From: Sphingomonadales bacterium
GTDB lineage: Bacteria > Bacteroidota > Bacteroidia > Chitinophagales > Chitinophagaceae
Assembly: GCA_016872195.1 (NCBI GenBank)
Contig: VHAT01000017.1
Coordinates: 1 to 43,614, forward strand
DNA length: 43,614 nt
Direction of reading: 5' to 3'
The position numbers were made by a program, and so were the translations under genes. Below are positions 7,137-15,702 of the stretch, piece after piece. Position 1 is the first letter of the stretch. Every line of letters starts with the position of its first letter. The notes under the pieces are model-generated. The model was not told where the DNA came from, ran no database searches, and worked only from the letters and a program-made list of their open reading frames with translations.

Positions 7137-8404
7137 ACAAGACCTGGATCATCATCAAAAGAGAATACCTGACCCGGGTAAAGAAAAAGACCTTTATCAT
7201 CTCTACCCTGCTGCTACCCGTACTCTACGTAGGGTTGATCTTCGGAATGGGTTTTATTGCCGAAAATAGCCGAGAAACGCTCTCGATCGCGGTGATCGAC
7301 TCCTCTGGTTATTTCAGTGCTCCTGTACTCGAAAAACAAAATCAGCTCGATAATAGCTCTATACTGACCTTGGTAGAGAATGTAGAAGCCGCAGAGCAAA
7401 ACCAAAAGGCGGCGGGCTACGACGGGTATCTTGTTATACCGGCGCTTGATTGGCGCAAAGGATTAGATAGCCTTTCGCTCAACACCTTTAAATCCTATGG
7501 CAGCGCCACAACAGCGGCCGTACAAGCCAAGATCGATCGCATCTGGGGACAAGTCGTAAACGATAGCTTACAGATCGATTCCGACAAGCTCCTCGTCTTG
7601 TCGCAAAGTCGTCTTCAGCTCAAAGCAAAAAACATTGTAGATGAAAAATCAGATAGTGATACAGCCGAGGGCATTGGGTACGTGGCCGGTCTCTTGATGT
7701 ATTTTATTTTACTGGTGTATGGATCGCAAGTAATGATGGGCGTGATGGAAGAGAAGACCAATCGTATTGCCGAAGTGATCGTGTCTTCGGTGCGGCCTTT
7801 TCAGATGATGTTAGGAAAGATCATCGGGATCGGTGCGGTGGCCCTGACTCAATTCTTACTCTGGATCGCCTTTATCTTGGTCGCCTACAATGTGGCTAAA
7901 GAAGCGGGCACCCAAATGGGGGCCGCTGAAATGGTCGGCAATATGCAACGCCTCTTTACCCAAGTGAACGTACCGCTGATACTAGGTTGTTTTGGATTTT
8001 ATTTTCTGGCAGGATTTTTCTTCTATGCCTCACTCTATGGAGCCGTAGGCAGTGCGGTCAACGAAGATATCCGCGAGGCACAATCCCTTAGTTTTCCGAT
8101 TACCATGCTGGTCATATTGTCCATTGCCATGATGACCGCCACCATTGCCAACCCCTCTGGTCCTATTGCCGTATGGGGAAGTTTTTTGCCATTCTCGTCT
8201 CCCATTGTAATGATGGCACGCATACCCTACGGTGTACCGGGTACCGTTCCGTGGTGGCAACTGATCGTTTCGATGCTTATTTTGATCTTGAGCTTTATAG
8301 CCATGGTATGGTTGGCCGGTAAAATTTATCGCACAGGTATCTTACTGTATGGGAAAAAAGTCACTTGGGGCGAAATGCTAAAATGGATCGTCAGAAAGAA
8401 TTGA
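7133..8404 (+). CDS. ABC transporter permease (NatB-like)
   Basis: This 423-residue permease has one N-terminal helix (about residues 22-44, after a positively charged start IIKREYLTRVKKK), a large extracytoplasmic domain (about 45-175), then a cluster of about five helices from residue 180 on, with VMEEKTNRIAEVIVSSVRPFQMMLGK in the first cytoplasmic loop. This layout is that of the ABC-2 / NatB family. The start codon lies within the stop of the ATPase gene. Its 3' end overlaps the convergent nitronate monooxygenase gene by 14 bases. Confidence 0.92.
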   Translation: MNKTWIIIKREYLTRVKKKTFIISTLLLPVLYVGLIFGMGFIAENSRETLSIAVIDSSGYFSAPVLEKQNQLDNSSILTLVENVEAAEQNQKAAGYDGYLVIPALDWRKGLDSLSLNTFKSYGSATTAAVQAKIDRIWGQVVNDSLQIDSDKLLVLSQSRLQLKAKNIVDEKSDSDTAEGIGYVAGLLMYFILLVYGSQVMMGVMEEKTNRIAEVIVSSVRPFQMMLGKIIGIGAVALTQFLLWIAFILVAYNVAKEAGTQMGAAEMVGNMQRLFTQVNVPLILGCFGFYFLAGFFFYASLYGAVGSAVNEDIREAQSLSFPITMLVILSIAMMTATIANPSGPIAVWGSFLPFSSPIVMMARIPYGVPGTVPWWQLIVSMLILILSFIAMVWLAGKIYRTGILLYGKKVTWGEMLKWIVRKN

Positions 8405-9341
8405 TAGCAGCGGATGCATCCCTGAACTCTTGCCAGGTATTCGATACAATGGTAGCAGCGGGCAAAATATCTCTCAACAAAGCACTCACCTGACCAATTT
8501 CTAATTCTCCCTGCTCCAGATCGCCCTCGAACATTCCTTTTTTGGCACGCCCCCTTCCTAACAAAGAAGCCAGTATATCTGGTGATGCTCCTTGTGTTTC
8601 GGCCTCTTGCACCTGACGGGCAAACGCATTGTCCAATAGCCGCACGGGGGTCAGTTTTTTCAAACTCAGTTTTGTATCGCCCTCTTGCGCCGTAATAACG
8701 CGTTGTTTAAAGGCAAGATGAGCCGAGGCCTCTTCGCTAGCCACAAAACGAGAACCCATCTGCACGCCCTCGGCTCCTAATACCATAGCAGCGAGCATCT
8801 GTCTGCCATTGGCAATACCTCCGGCAGCAATAACGGGAATGGTAACGGCCGCACAGACAGCCGGCACCAACACCATGGTCGTGGTCTCTTCGCGCCCATT
8901 GTGTCCACCGGCCTCAAAGCCCTCTGCCACCACAGCATCGCAACCGGCCGCGGCCGCCTTACGGGCAAAGGTTGCAGAACTGACCACATGTACCACTACA
9001 ATACCCTGGGCCTTTAAATGCTTTGTCCAGGTGGACGGACTACCCGCCGACGTAAAAACGATGGGCACCTTTTCTTCGATGATGATCGCAATATGCTTAT
9101 CGATATCAGGATAAAGAAGCGGAAGATTGACGGCAAACGGTCGCGACGTGGCCTTTTTACATTTTTGAATATGATCTCGTAAGACATCGGGATACATGGA
9201 GCCTGCACCAATAATTCCCAGCGCCCCGCTGTGACTAACGGCACTAGCCAGTGGCCAACCACTGGCCCAGATCATGCCCGCCTGAATAATCGGGTAGTCG
9301 ATCGAAAAAAGACTTGTAATTCGGTTCGAAAAGACAGCCAT
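8391..9341 (-). CDS. nitronate monooxygenase / FabK-like FMN enzyme
   Basis: This is a 316-residue TIM-barrel flavoprotein. Diagnostic parts are the N-terminal PIIQAGMIWAS, the NLPLL strand, VVAEGFEAGGHNGR carrying the FMN-site histidine, and the phosphate-binding IAAGGIANGRQ and GAEGVQMGSRF. The family contains nitronate monooxygenases (oxidising nitronates) and FabK enoyl-ACP reductases (last step of fatty-acid elongation), which cannot be told apart reliably by eye. It follows the nucleotidyltransferase gene by 15 bases on the same strand, so the two are probably co-transcribed, although no functional link is apparent. Confidence 0.85.
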   Translation of the reverse strand: MAVFSNRITSLFSIDYPIIQAGMIWASGWPLASAVSHSGALGIIGAGSMYPDVLRDHIQKCKKATSRPFAVNLPLLYPDIDKHIAIIIEEKVPIVFTSAGSPSTWTKHLKAQGIVVVHVVSSATFARKAAAAGCDAVVAEGFEAGGHNGREETTTMVLVPAVCAAVTIPVIAAGGIANGRQMLAAMVLGAEGVQMGSRFVASEEASAHLAFKQRVITAQEGDTKLSLKKLTPVRLLDNAFARQVQEAETQGASPDILASLLGRGRAKKGMFEGDLEQGELEIGQVSALLRDILPAATIVSNTWQEFRDASAAINSF

Positions 9342-9356
9342 AAGAAGTTTGCTTGA

Positions 9357-10346
9357 TTAACCCAGGTCGATGGTAGCATTATCGCCGATATTCAGCGAGC
9401 GGGCCTCCCCCTTGCAATCCGTATCGCTTCCAATGAGTGAATCGTTAACGACAATATCATGCAAATGTGAGTACGATCCGATTATGGAGTTCCGTACGAC
9501 CGAACAATCGATCTTCGTATGATCTCCAATGGTCACATCAGGACCAATAACAGCATTGCTGATCTGACAACCCACGCCGATACTCACAGGAGGTACGATA
9601 ACCGTATTGACAAAAGCTGCGCCATCGACAGCCGGAGCAAATTTCTTAAGTAAGAGTGCATTCGACTCTAGTAAGGTCTCTTTACGGCCGCAATCAAACC
9701 AGTTGTCGACCTTAAAGGACTGCAAGGATATTCCTTGTTGTATCATACACTCCAACGCATCGGTAATACTATACTCGCCATGTGTACGCACCCCATGACT
9801 GATATTATTTTCGAGGCATCGAAATAAGATTTCACTTTCCTTGATCTTATAGATACCCACCATGGCCATGTTGGACTTGGGCATCTGGGGTTTTTCGACC
9901 ACGCGGGTGATCATTCCATTTTCATTGACCTCGGCCACTCCAAAATCACGAGGATCATCCACTTTGCGTAGTCCTATCATGGATCGAGGTGCAGAAGCAA
10001 TGGCCTTGACATCATATTCACAGATGGTATCGCCCAGCACAATAAAGATCTCTTCGCCGGCCACTTGTTCGCGGGCGAGTAAAACGGCATGTCCCACTCC
10101 TTGTCGATCGCTTTGCTGTAAAAAATGAGCGTTTAGACCGGGGTATTGCTGGGCTACAAAATCTTCGATCTTCTCCCCCAGATAGCCCACCACAAAGATG
10201 AACTCGGTGACACCGGCTTCCAACAGCTGATCGATCATAATACCCAAAATAGATTTACCCGCCAACGGGATCAAGGCCTTAGGCTGGGTATAGCTGTGCG
10301 GTCGCAATTTGGTGCCGGGCCCGGCAACGGGGATAATGGCTTTCAT
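9357..10346 (-). CDS. sugar-phosphate nucleotidyltransferase with left-handed beta-helix tail
   Basis: This cytoplasmic enzyme should join a sugar 1-phosphate to NTP, making an activated sugar for cell-surface glycans. The N-terminal Rossmann-like domain begins [17 protein letters not shown], a variant of the G-x-GT-x-LRP signature, followed by [10 protein letters not shown] and [12 protein letters not shown] with the metal-binding Asp. The last 80 or so residues show hexapeptide-like repeats ([21 protein letters not shown]). The 329-residue length fits RmlA2- or GlmU-like relatives. The sugar and base specificity cannot be assigned; no sugar pathway genes lie nearby. A good Bacteroidota promoter precedes it. 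Confidence 0.85.
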   Translation of the reverse strand: MKAIIPVAGPGTKLRPHSYTQPKALIPLAGKSILGIMIDQLLEAGVTEFIFVVGYLGEKIEDFVAQQYPGLNAHFLQQSDRQGVGHAVLLAREQVAGEEIFIVLGDTICEYDVKAIASAPRSMIGLRKVDDPRDFGVAEVNENGMITRVVEKPQMPKSNMAMVGIYKIKESEILFRCLENNISHGVRTHGEYSITDALECMIQQGISLQSFKVDNWFDCGRKETLLESNALLLKKFAPAVDGAAFVNTVIVPPVSIGVGCQISNAVIGPDVTIGDHTKIDCSVVRNSIIGSYSHLHDIVVNDSLIGSDTDCKGEARSLNIGDNATIDLG

Positions 10347-10354
10347 GCAGTGTA

Positions 10355-10385
10355 CAAAAGTAACTTAACTTTACCGCAAATCAAT
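10355..10385 (-). promoter_or_regulatory. promoter of nucleotidyltransferase gene
   Basis: On the minus strand, ATTG (10385-10382; three of four matches to TTTG) is followed after exactly 19 bases by TACTTTTG (10362-10355), a full match to the Bacteroidota -7 element TAnnTTTG. Only eight bases separate it from the ATG, so the transcript should have a very short leader. The divergent glyA gene lies on the other side. Confidence 0.6.
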
Positions 10386-10400
10386 TTATTCGTCTTAACC

Positions 10401-11681
10401 ATGCCAAAAGATACGCAACTCTTCTCTTTGCTCGACAGAGAACTCGAGAGACAACGTAAAGGAATTGAGCTTATTGCATCTGAAAATTTTACGTCCCTTT
10501 CCGTCATGAAGGCGATGGGTTCAGCAGCCACCAATAAATATGCCGAAGGGTATCCCGGCAAACGATATTATGGAGGATGCGAGATCATTGATGAGATCGA
10601 AACGCTTGCCATCGAAAGACTCAAAAAAGTATTTGATGCTACATGGGCCAACGTACAACCGCACAGCGGAGCCCAGGCCAATACGGCCGTATTTCTGGCT
10701 TGTCTTAAACCCGGTGATGCGATACTTGGTTTGGACCTGAGCATGGGCGGACATCTCACCCATGGAAGTCCGGCTAATTATAGCGGAAAACATTATCGTG
10801 CCTTCTTTTACGGAGTGCACCAAGATAGCGGATTGATCAACTATGCGCAACTCGAAGAGACGGCAAGAAAAGAAAAACCAAAGATGATCATCTGTGGAGC
10901 TTCTGCGTACAGCCGCGACTGGGATTACAAACGCATACGGGCTGTAGCCGATGAGATCGGGGCCCTGGTATTGGCCGATATCGCGCATCCCGCCGGACTG
11001 ATCGCCACCGGATTGCTCAACGATCCGCTCGAGCATTGTCATATTGTTACTTCTACCACCCATAAAACCTTGCGGGGCCCTCGCGGTGGTTTGATTATGC
11101 TACGACATGATTTTGACAACCCATTGGGGACAAAAGACCCCAAGGGAAATATCCGATCCATGAGTGCAGCCCTTGACCTGGCGGTTTTTCCTGGTACCCA
11201 AGGCGGACCACTCGAGCATGTCATCGCCGCTAAGGCCGTTGCCTTCGGCGAAATTTTAGAAGACGGATTTAAAGAGTACACCCGTCAAGTAGTAGCCAAT
11301 GCGCAAGCCATGGCAAAATCATTTGTGAGTCGCGGATATCATCTGATCAGTGGCGGAACTGATAACCATCTTATGCTGATCGATCTTCGCAATAAGGGCA
11401 TTACAGGAAAAAAGGCACAAGAGGTGCTGGACCAAGCCCATATTACACTCAATAAAAACGCTGTTCCCTTCGATGATAAATCTCCTTTTGTTACATCGGG
11501 CATACGAGTGGGAGTTCCGGCCATTACGACAAGAGGGTTAAAAGAACCCGAAATGGAAATCATTGTCTCGATGATAGATGAGGTACTGACCCATGCCGAT
11601 CAGCCCGTGGTCATTGAAAAAGTGCGCTCGGCCGTACAAACGATGATGGAACGCTTTCCTATTTACCCAGATCTTTCTTAA
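10401..11681 (+). CDS. glyA: serine hydroxymethyltransferase
   Basis: GlyA interconverts serine and glycine with tetrahydrofolate, supplying one-carbon units. It is a cytoplasmic PLP enzyme of 426 residues, the normal length. Landmarks are [12 protein letters not shown] near residue 20, [13 protein letters not shown] near 50, [12 protein letters not shown] near 92, [10 protein letters not shown] near 196 and the PLP lysine in [13 protein letters not shown] (Lys222). The start at 10401 ([11 protein letters not shown]) is chosen because the frame is open far upstream only by chance, in the region covered by the divergent gene. A DUF4293 gene follows after nine bases. Confidence 0.97.
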   Translation: MPKDTQLFSLLDRELERQRKGIELIASENFTSLSVMKAMGSAATNKYAEGYPGKRYYGGCEIIDEIETLAIERLKKVFDATWANVQPHSGAQANTAVFLACLKPGDAILGLDLSMGGHLTHGSPANYSGKHYRAFFYGVHQDSGLINYAQLEETARKEKPKMIICGASAYSRDWDYKRIRAVADEIGALVLADIAHPAGLIATGLLNDPLEHCHIVTSTTHKTLRGPRGGLIMLRHDFDNPLGTKDPKGNIRSMSAALDLAVFPGTQGGPLEHVIAAKAVAFGEILEDGFKEYTRQVVANAQAMAKSFVSRGYHLISGGTDNHLMLIDLRNKGITGKKAQEVLDQAHITLNKNAVPFDDKSPFVTSGIRVGVPAITTRGLKEPEMEIIVSMIDEVLTHADQPVVIEKVRSAVQTMMERFPIYPDLS

Positions 11682-11690
11682 CTTCCCTAT

Positions 11691-12113
11691 ATGATACAAC
11701 GCGTCCAAACACTATGGCTACTGCTTTCGGTAATGGCGGCCGGTCTTAGTTTCTTCTTTCCTTTTGCAACGGGTTGGATGCTGCTACCCGAAGGCACTCC
11801 TATCAAAGCACAAGTAGATGCAGGCTATCAGTTGTACCTGGTCGTGCTGACCTTTCTGATCATGCTGCTGGGAGGGGTAACCCTGTTTTCTTACCAAAAC
11901 CGTAAAAAACAACAATGGTACTGCCTATTGGGGCTATTACTTTGCACCCTTTTGGGCGCCTTGTACTTGCGTATACTATTTTATGAACTCAAGGAATCTG
12001 TTCCTTCGCTGACTTCGTTACTGCTGGTAGCACAATGGGCAGGATTCCTGATGGCCTGGAGAGGCATTCGCCACGACGAAAAACTCATCAAAGAACAAGA
12101 CAGTCTTCGCTAA
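11691..12113 (+). CDS. DUF4293 family membrane protein
   Basis: This 140-residue protein has four predicted membrane helices (about residues 8-27, 45-65, 76-95 and 106-124) and a charged C-terminal tail. The start MIQRVQTLWLLLSVMAAGLSF is typical of the DUF4293 family, which is mostly confined to Bacteroidota and has no known function. It follows glyA by nine bases and is probably read from the same transcript. Its stop is two bases from the end of the convergent uvrA gene. Confidence 0.82.
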   Translation: MIQRVQTLWLLLSVMAAGLSFFFPFATGWMLLPEGTPIKAQVDAGYQLYLVVLTFLIMLLGGVTLFSYQNRKKQQWYCLLGLLLCTLLGALYLRILFYELKESVPSLTSLLLVAQWAGFLMAWRGIRHDEKLIKEQDSLR

Positions 12114-12115
12114 GC

Positions 12116-14902
12116 TCACAAGAAAGGAGCCATTTTACTTTTCGAGGATTTTTTTAGCTGCGCAGGCGTGCCGGTAAAGGTAACTTCTCCTCCTTTGTCT
12201 CCAGCCTCGGGGCCTAATTCGATGATCCAATCGGCGGCCTTAAGCACATCGGTGTTATGCTCAATGACCACAATGGAATGCCCTTGTGCCAATAAGGCCT
12301 GAAATGAACGGAGCAGTTTTCCGATATCATGAAAATGCAATCCGGTGGTGGGCTCATCAAAAATAAATAAGATGGAGTGACCTGCTTTTCCTTTTCCCAG
12401 AAAAGAAGCCAGCTTTACGCGTTGGGCCTCCCCACCCGATAAGGTAGCCGCAGATTGACCAAGCTTGATATACCCCAATCCCACCTCATGTAACGGCTGC
12501 AAGGCACGCGTAACCGCTTTTTCTGCAGCAAAAAATTCGATCGCTTCATCTACGCTCATCTCCAATACCTGATGAATGGATCGCTCCTTGTAAGTTACTT
12601 CCAATACTTCTTCCTTAAAGCGCTTGCCTCCACAAGACTCACAACGTAAATGCACATCGGCCAAAAATTGCATCTCGACCACTTGTTCGCCCTCCCCTTT
12701 GCAGGTATCACAGCGACCGGCATCGACATTGAACGAAAAATGACGCGGTTGAAACCCTCTCATCTTACTGAGCGGCTGTGTGGCGAACAGATCGCGGATC
12801 TCATCATAGGCCTTGATATAAGTAACCGGATTGCTGCGCGACGATTTACCAATAGGATTTTGATCGATCATCTCGACCTGATTGATCAGCTCAAGGTCTC
12901 CGGAAAGTTCTCGAAACTGCCCGGCGGAGACGCTATAATCAAGCAGTTTCCGCTTAAGGGCCGGATAGAGTATCTGTTTGACCAAGGTGGTCTTGCCGCT
13001 TCCGCTTACACCGCATACAGCACAAAGGATTTGCAAGGGAAAGCGGACATCGATCGATTTTAAATTATGCTGGGCGGCCCCTTTGACCTCTATGTGCCGT
13101 TTGGCAAGCAGCGGCTTGGCAGGAAGCTCAATATGAAGTTCTCCGCTCAGATATTGTCCTGTCAAACTTTTCTTATTACGTAGTAATTCAGTTAGTGTTC
13201 CGTCAGCGATCACCTCTCCTCCCAAATGAGAGGCCAGCGGACCCATGTCAATGATATGATCCGCCTCTTGCATCATTTGGGAATCATGTTCAACGACCAA
13301 TACCGTATTGCCCACATCGCGCAATTCTTTTAACACCTTGATCAAATTGGCGGTATCACGGGGATGAAGCCCTATTGAGGGCTCATCAAGAATATATAAC
13401 GAATCCGTAAGGGTTGATCCTAAACTGCGGGTAAGTTGAATACGCTGACTCTCGCCTCCACTCAGCGAGTTAGCCAGTCGATGCAGGGTCAGGTAGCCTA
13501 AACCCACTTTAAGCAAGGTGCCTATACGATGGTTGAGTTCGACCAGTATGCGCGAAGCGACCTGTAGTTGATGCGTTGTCAGTTTTTTGTCGAGTCCCTT
13601 AACCCAAGTAGCCAGCGCACTGGCGGGCAGGGAGCTGCACTCTCCAATGTGAAGGCCGTCGATCTGTACGCAGAGAGCTTCTTTTCGAAGTCGATATCCC
13701 TGACAAGAAGGACAATTAGTACGCCCGCGATAACGACTTAACATGACCCGAAACTGTACTTTATAAAGATGCGCCTCTACATCTTTGAAAAAGTCATCGA
13801 TACCGTAGACACCATCGGCCCCCTCCCAAAGTAGCTTGTATTGTTTGGCGCTTAGCGCATCGATGGGCTTATGAATAGGAAAATCGATCTTCTTTGCCCC
13901 CTTTACAAATTGTTGGCGCCACCAATCCATCTTCTCTCCTTTCCAGGGAGCTACCGCCCCCTCATAGACGCTCAGCTGTTTGTTGGGAATAACCAATTCG
14001 GGATCGATACCGAGCACTTGCGAAAATCCCTCGCAAACCGGGCAGGCACCATAGGGATTATTGAAAGAAAATAGTTGGGGCGATGGCTCTTCAAAAACGA
14101 TGCCATCACATTCGAATCGATTATTGAAAGAAATTAATTTATCGTCGTTGATCAGCAACGCACAGTTACCTTCTCCTTCGGCAAAAGCAAGCGCAACGGA
14201 ATCGGCCAACCGATGCAGGTCCTCTTCGCTAAATGATTTTACCACGATCCTGTCGACCACGGTCTGAGTGAGTTGATAGGAAGACAGCGTCTTTGTATCG
14301 CTGCTCACTAATTCTTCCAAGAGCATTACGGTCTCCTTTGCTTTTTTACCCTGCTTGACCATGACACGGGTAAATCCCTTTTGTTGCAGTATAGATAATT
14401 CTTCTCGTAAATCTCTTTTTCCCGTTTTAAGGAAGGGCGCCATGATAAACACCTTGTCGCCATTTTTGCCTGCTTGGATAGCTTCAACAACATCAGCGGG
14501 TTGGTGCTTGGTAACCACCTGACCCGAAACCGGAGAGATCGTGGTCCCCACTCTGGCAAATAGCAAACGCAGATACTCATAGATCTCGGTCAGACTGCCT
14601 ACGGTACTGCGAGCCGTACGAGTGATCACTTTTTGTTCAATGGCAATGGCCGGGCTCAATCCCTTGATATGATCTACATCGGGTTTATCCATGCGATTCA
14701 GAAACTGTCTGGCATAGGCGCTGAGACTCTCGGCGTATCGACGTTGCCCCTCTGCGTACAAGGTATCGATGGCCAACGAAGATTTTCCGGACCCGGACAC
14801 ACCAGTGATCACCACCAGCTTTTTTCTGGGAATATCCACCGATACATTCTTTAAATTATGCATTCGGGCGCCCCGGATCTGTATGGGTGAGTGTTGTGAC
14901 AT
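12116..14902 (-). CDS. uvrA: excinuclease ABC subunit A
   Basis: UvrA is the damage-sensing ATPase of nucleotide excision repair, working as a dimer with UvrB. Both ABC modules are complete: Walker A GVSGSGKSS at residues 34-42 and GVSGSGKTT near 630, and signatures LSGGESQR near 477 and LSGGEAQR near 820. Zinc-binding cysteines are seen in CPVC...CPSC of the first module and CDTC...CESC near 729 in the second. The start at 14902 (MSQHSPIQIRG) is preferred over an upstream TTG, giving 928 residues, normal for the family. A TAnnTTTG element lies 12 bases before this ATG. Confidence 0.97.
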   Translation of the reverse strand: MSQHSPIQIRGARMHNLKNVSVDIPRKKLVVITGVSGSGKSSLAIDTLYAEGQRRYAESLSAYARQFLNRMDKPDVDHIKGLSPAIAIEQKVITRTARSTVGSLTEIYEYLRLLFARVGTTISPVSGQVVTKHQPADVVEAIQAGKNGDKVFIMAPFLKTGKRDLREELSILQQKGFTRVMVKQGKKAKETVMLLEELVSSDTKTLSSYQLTQTVVDRIVVKSFSEEDLHRLADSVALAFAEGEGNCALLINDDKLISFNNRFECDGIVFEEPSPQLFSFNNPYGACPVCEGFSQVLGIDPELVIPNKQLSVYEGAVAPWKGEKMDWWRQQFVKGAKKIDFPIHKPIDALSAKQYKLLWEGADGVYGIDDFFKDVEAHLYKVQFRVMLSRYRGRTNCPSCQGYRLRKEALCVQIDGLHIGECSSLPASALATWVKGLDKKLTTHQLQVASRILVELNHRIGTLLKVGLGYLTLHRLANSLSGGESQRIQLTRSLGSTLTDSLYILDEPSIGLHPRDTANLIKVLKELRDVGNTVLVVEHDSQMMQEADHIIDMGPLASHLGGEVIADGTLTELLRNKKSLTGQYLSGELHIELPAKPLLAKRHIEVKGAAQHNLKSIDVRFPLQILCAVCGVSGSGKTTLVKQILYPALKRKLLDYSVSAGQFRELSGDLELINQVEMIDQNPIGKSSRSNPVTYIKAYDEIRDLFATQPLSKMRGFQPRHFSFNVDAGRCDTCKGEGEQVVEMQFLADVHLRCESCGGKRFKEEVLEVTYKERSIHQVLEMSVDEAIEFFAAEKAVTRALQPLHEVGLGYIKLGQSAATLSGGEAQRVKLASFLGKGKAGHSILFIFDEPTTGLHFHDIGKLLRSFQALLAQGHSIVVIEHNTDVLKAADWIIELGPEAGDKGGEVTFTGTPAQLKKSSKSKMAPFL

Positions 14903-14914
14903 GCCTTGAACGGC

Positions 14915-14922
14915 CAAAGGTA
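14915..14922 (-). promoter_or_regulatory. -7 element upstream of uvrA
   Basis: On the minus strand this reads TACCTTTG, a full match to TAnnTTTG, 12 bases before the ATG at 14902. No TTTG is found at the usual 19-base spacing, so the call rests on the -7 element alone. It also supports the ATG at 14902, because the longer TTG start at 14929 would lie upstream of the promoter. Confidence 0.45.
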
Positions 14923-15049
14923 CAGGCAATTAACATTTTTTTAGCGGGATAGATTATGCCGGTTCGATTTCTCTATTTAGTTTTGAAAAGTTTCTTATCT
15001 TCACAGACCGGGTTTCCGGAGCTAAACTAAAACAAGCGGCCTATCGCCC

Positions 15050-15125
15050 ACTTTTACGCTAAACCACTGCCCCACGGCAGTTTTTATTGAACCTACACTG
15101 CCTTGGCAGTTTAAAGCGTAAAAGT
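15050..15125 (+). promoter_or_regulatory. nested inverted-repeat leader before sigma factor gene
   Basis: An 11-base perfect inverted repeat, ACTTTTACGCT (15050-15060) and AGCGTAAAAGT (15115-15125), encloses two smaller ones: ACTGCC/GGCAGT at 15066-15081 (loop CCAC, followed by TTTTT) and ACTGCC/GGCAGT at 15097-15110. The outer stem ends one base before the ATG at 15127. The inner arms are identical in both hairpins, so they can also pair crosswise. The first hairpin with its T-run looks like an intrinsic terminator. This suggests an RNA leader able to adopt alternative folds and to hide the start site. Confidence 0.6.
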
Positions 15126-15126
15126 T

Positions 15127-15702
15127 ATGCAAGCCTTAGCAAAGCAATCTGATTTTGAATTGGTGCGCCTTTTTCAAGAAGGTAATCTGATGGCAATGGA
15201 GACCCTTGTACTCCGGCATAAGGATAAATTATATACTTCGATCTATTTTTTGGTCAAAGACAAATACCTGGCCGAGGATATTTTTCAGGATGTCTTTATC
15301 CGCATATTCGACACCGTGCGAGCCAACCGCTACACCGAAGAGGGAAAGTTCCTGCCGTGGGCCATGCGCATTGCTCACAATTGCTGTGTAGATCATTTTA
15401 GAAAGGTGAAACGCAGCCCGGTCATTCGAAACAGCGAAGACCAAGATGTTTTCGAAGTCTTGTCCTTTACCGAAGACAGCCCCGAGACCGTAATGATCAA
15501 AAGACAAAGTCATGACCGGGTAAAGGACTTGCTATTGAAATTGCCCGAAGACCAACGAGAAGTTATCATCCTGCGTCATTATGCCGATATGAGTTTTAAA
15601 GAGATCGCAAAACTTACTGATTGCAGTATCAATACCGCCCTGGGAAGAATGCGGTACGGGTTGATCAATTTGCGTAAGATGATGACGCAAAAAACCGCCT
15701 AA
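15127..15702 (+). CDS. RNA polymerase sigma factor, sigma-70 / ECF-like
   Basis: A 191-residue sigma factor with region 2 at about residues 20-90 (RHKDKLYTSIYFLVKDKYLAEDIFQDVFIRIF) and region 4 at about 130-185 (LPEDQREVIILRHYADMSFKEIA). The space between is short and no region 1 or 3 is present, as in ECF factors. No anti-sigma gene lies beside it: uvrA is divergent and dsbD convergent, overlapping by four bases at the stop codons. This means that control by a linked anti-sigma factor is unlikely. The structured leader just upstream may provide post-transcriptional control instead. Target promoters are unknown. Confidence 0.93.
   Translation: MQALAKQSDFELVRLFQEGNLMAMETLVLRHKDKLYTSIYFLVKDKYLAEDIFQDVFIRIFDTVRANRYTEEGKFLPWAMRIAHNCCVDHFRKVKRSPVIRNSEDQDVFEVLSFTEDSPETVMIKRQSHDRVKDLLLKLPEDQREVIILRHYADMSFKEIAKLTDCSINTALGRMRYGLINLRKMMTQKTA

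Noticed and set aside
10146-10400. Longer glyA reading frame starting upstream
   Set aside because: This stretch is the 5' part of the opposite-strand nucleotidyltransferase gene; the GlyA family start is at 10401.
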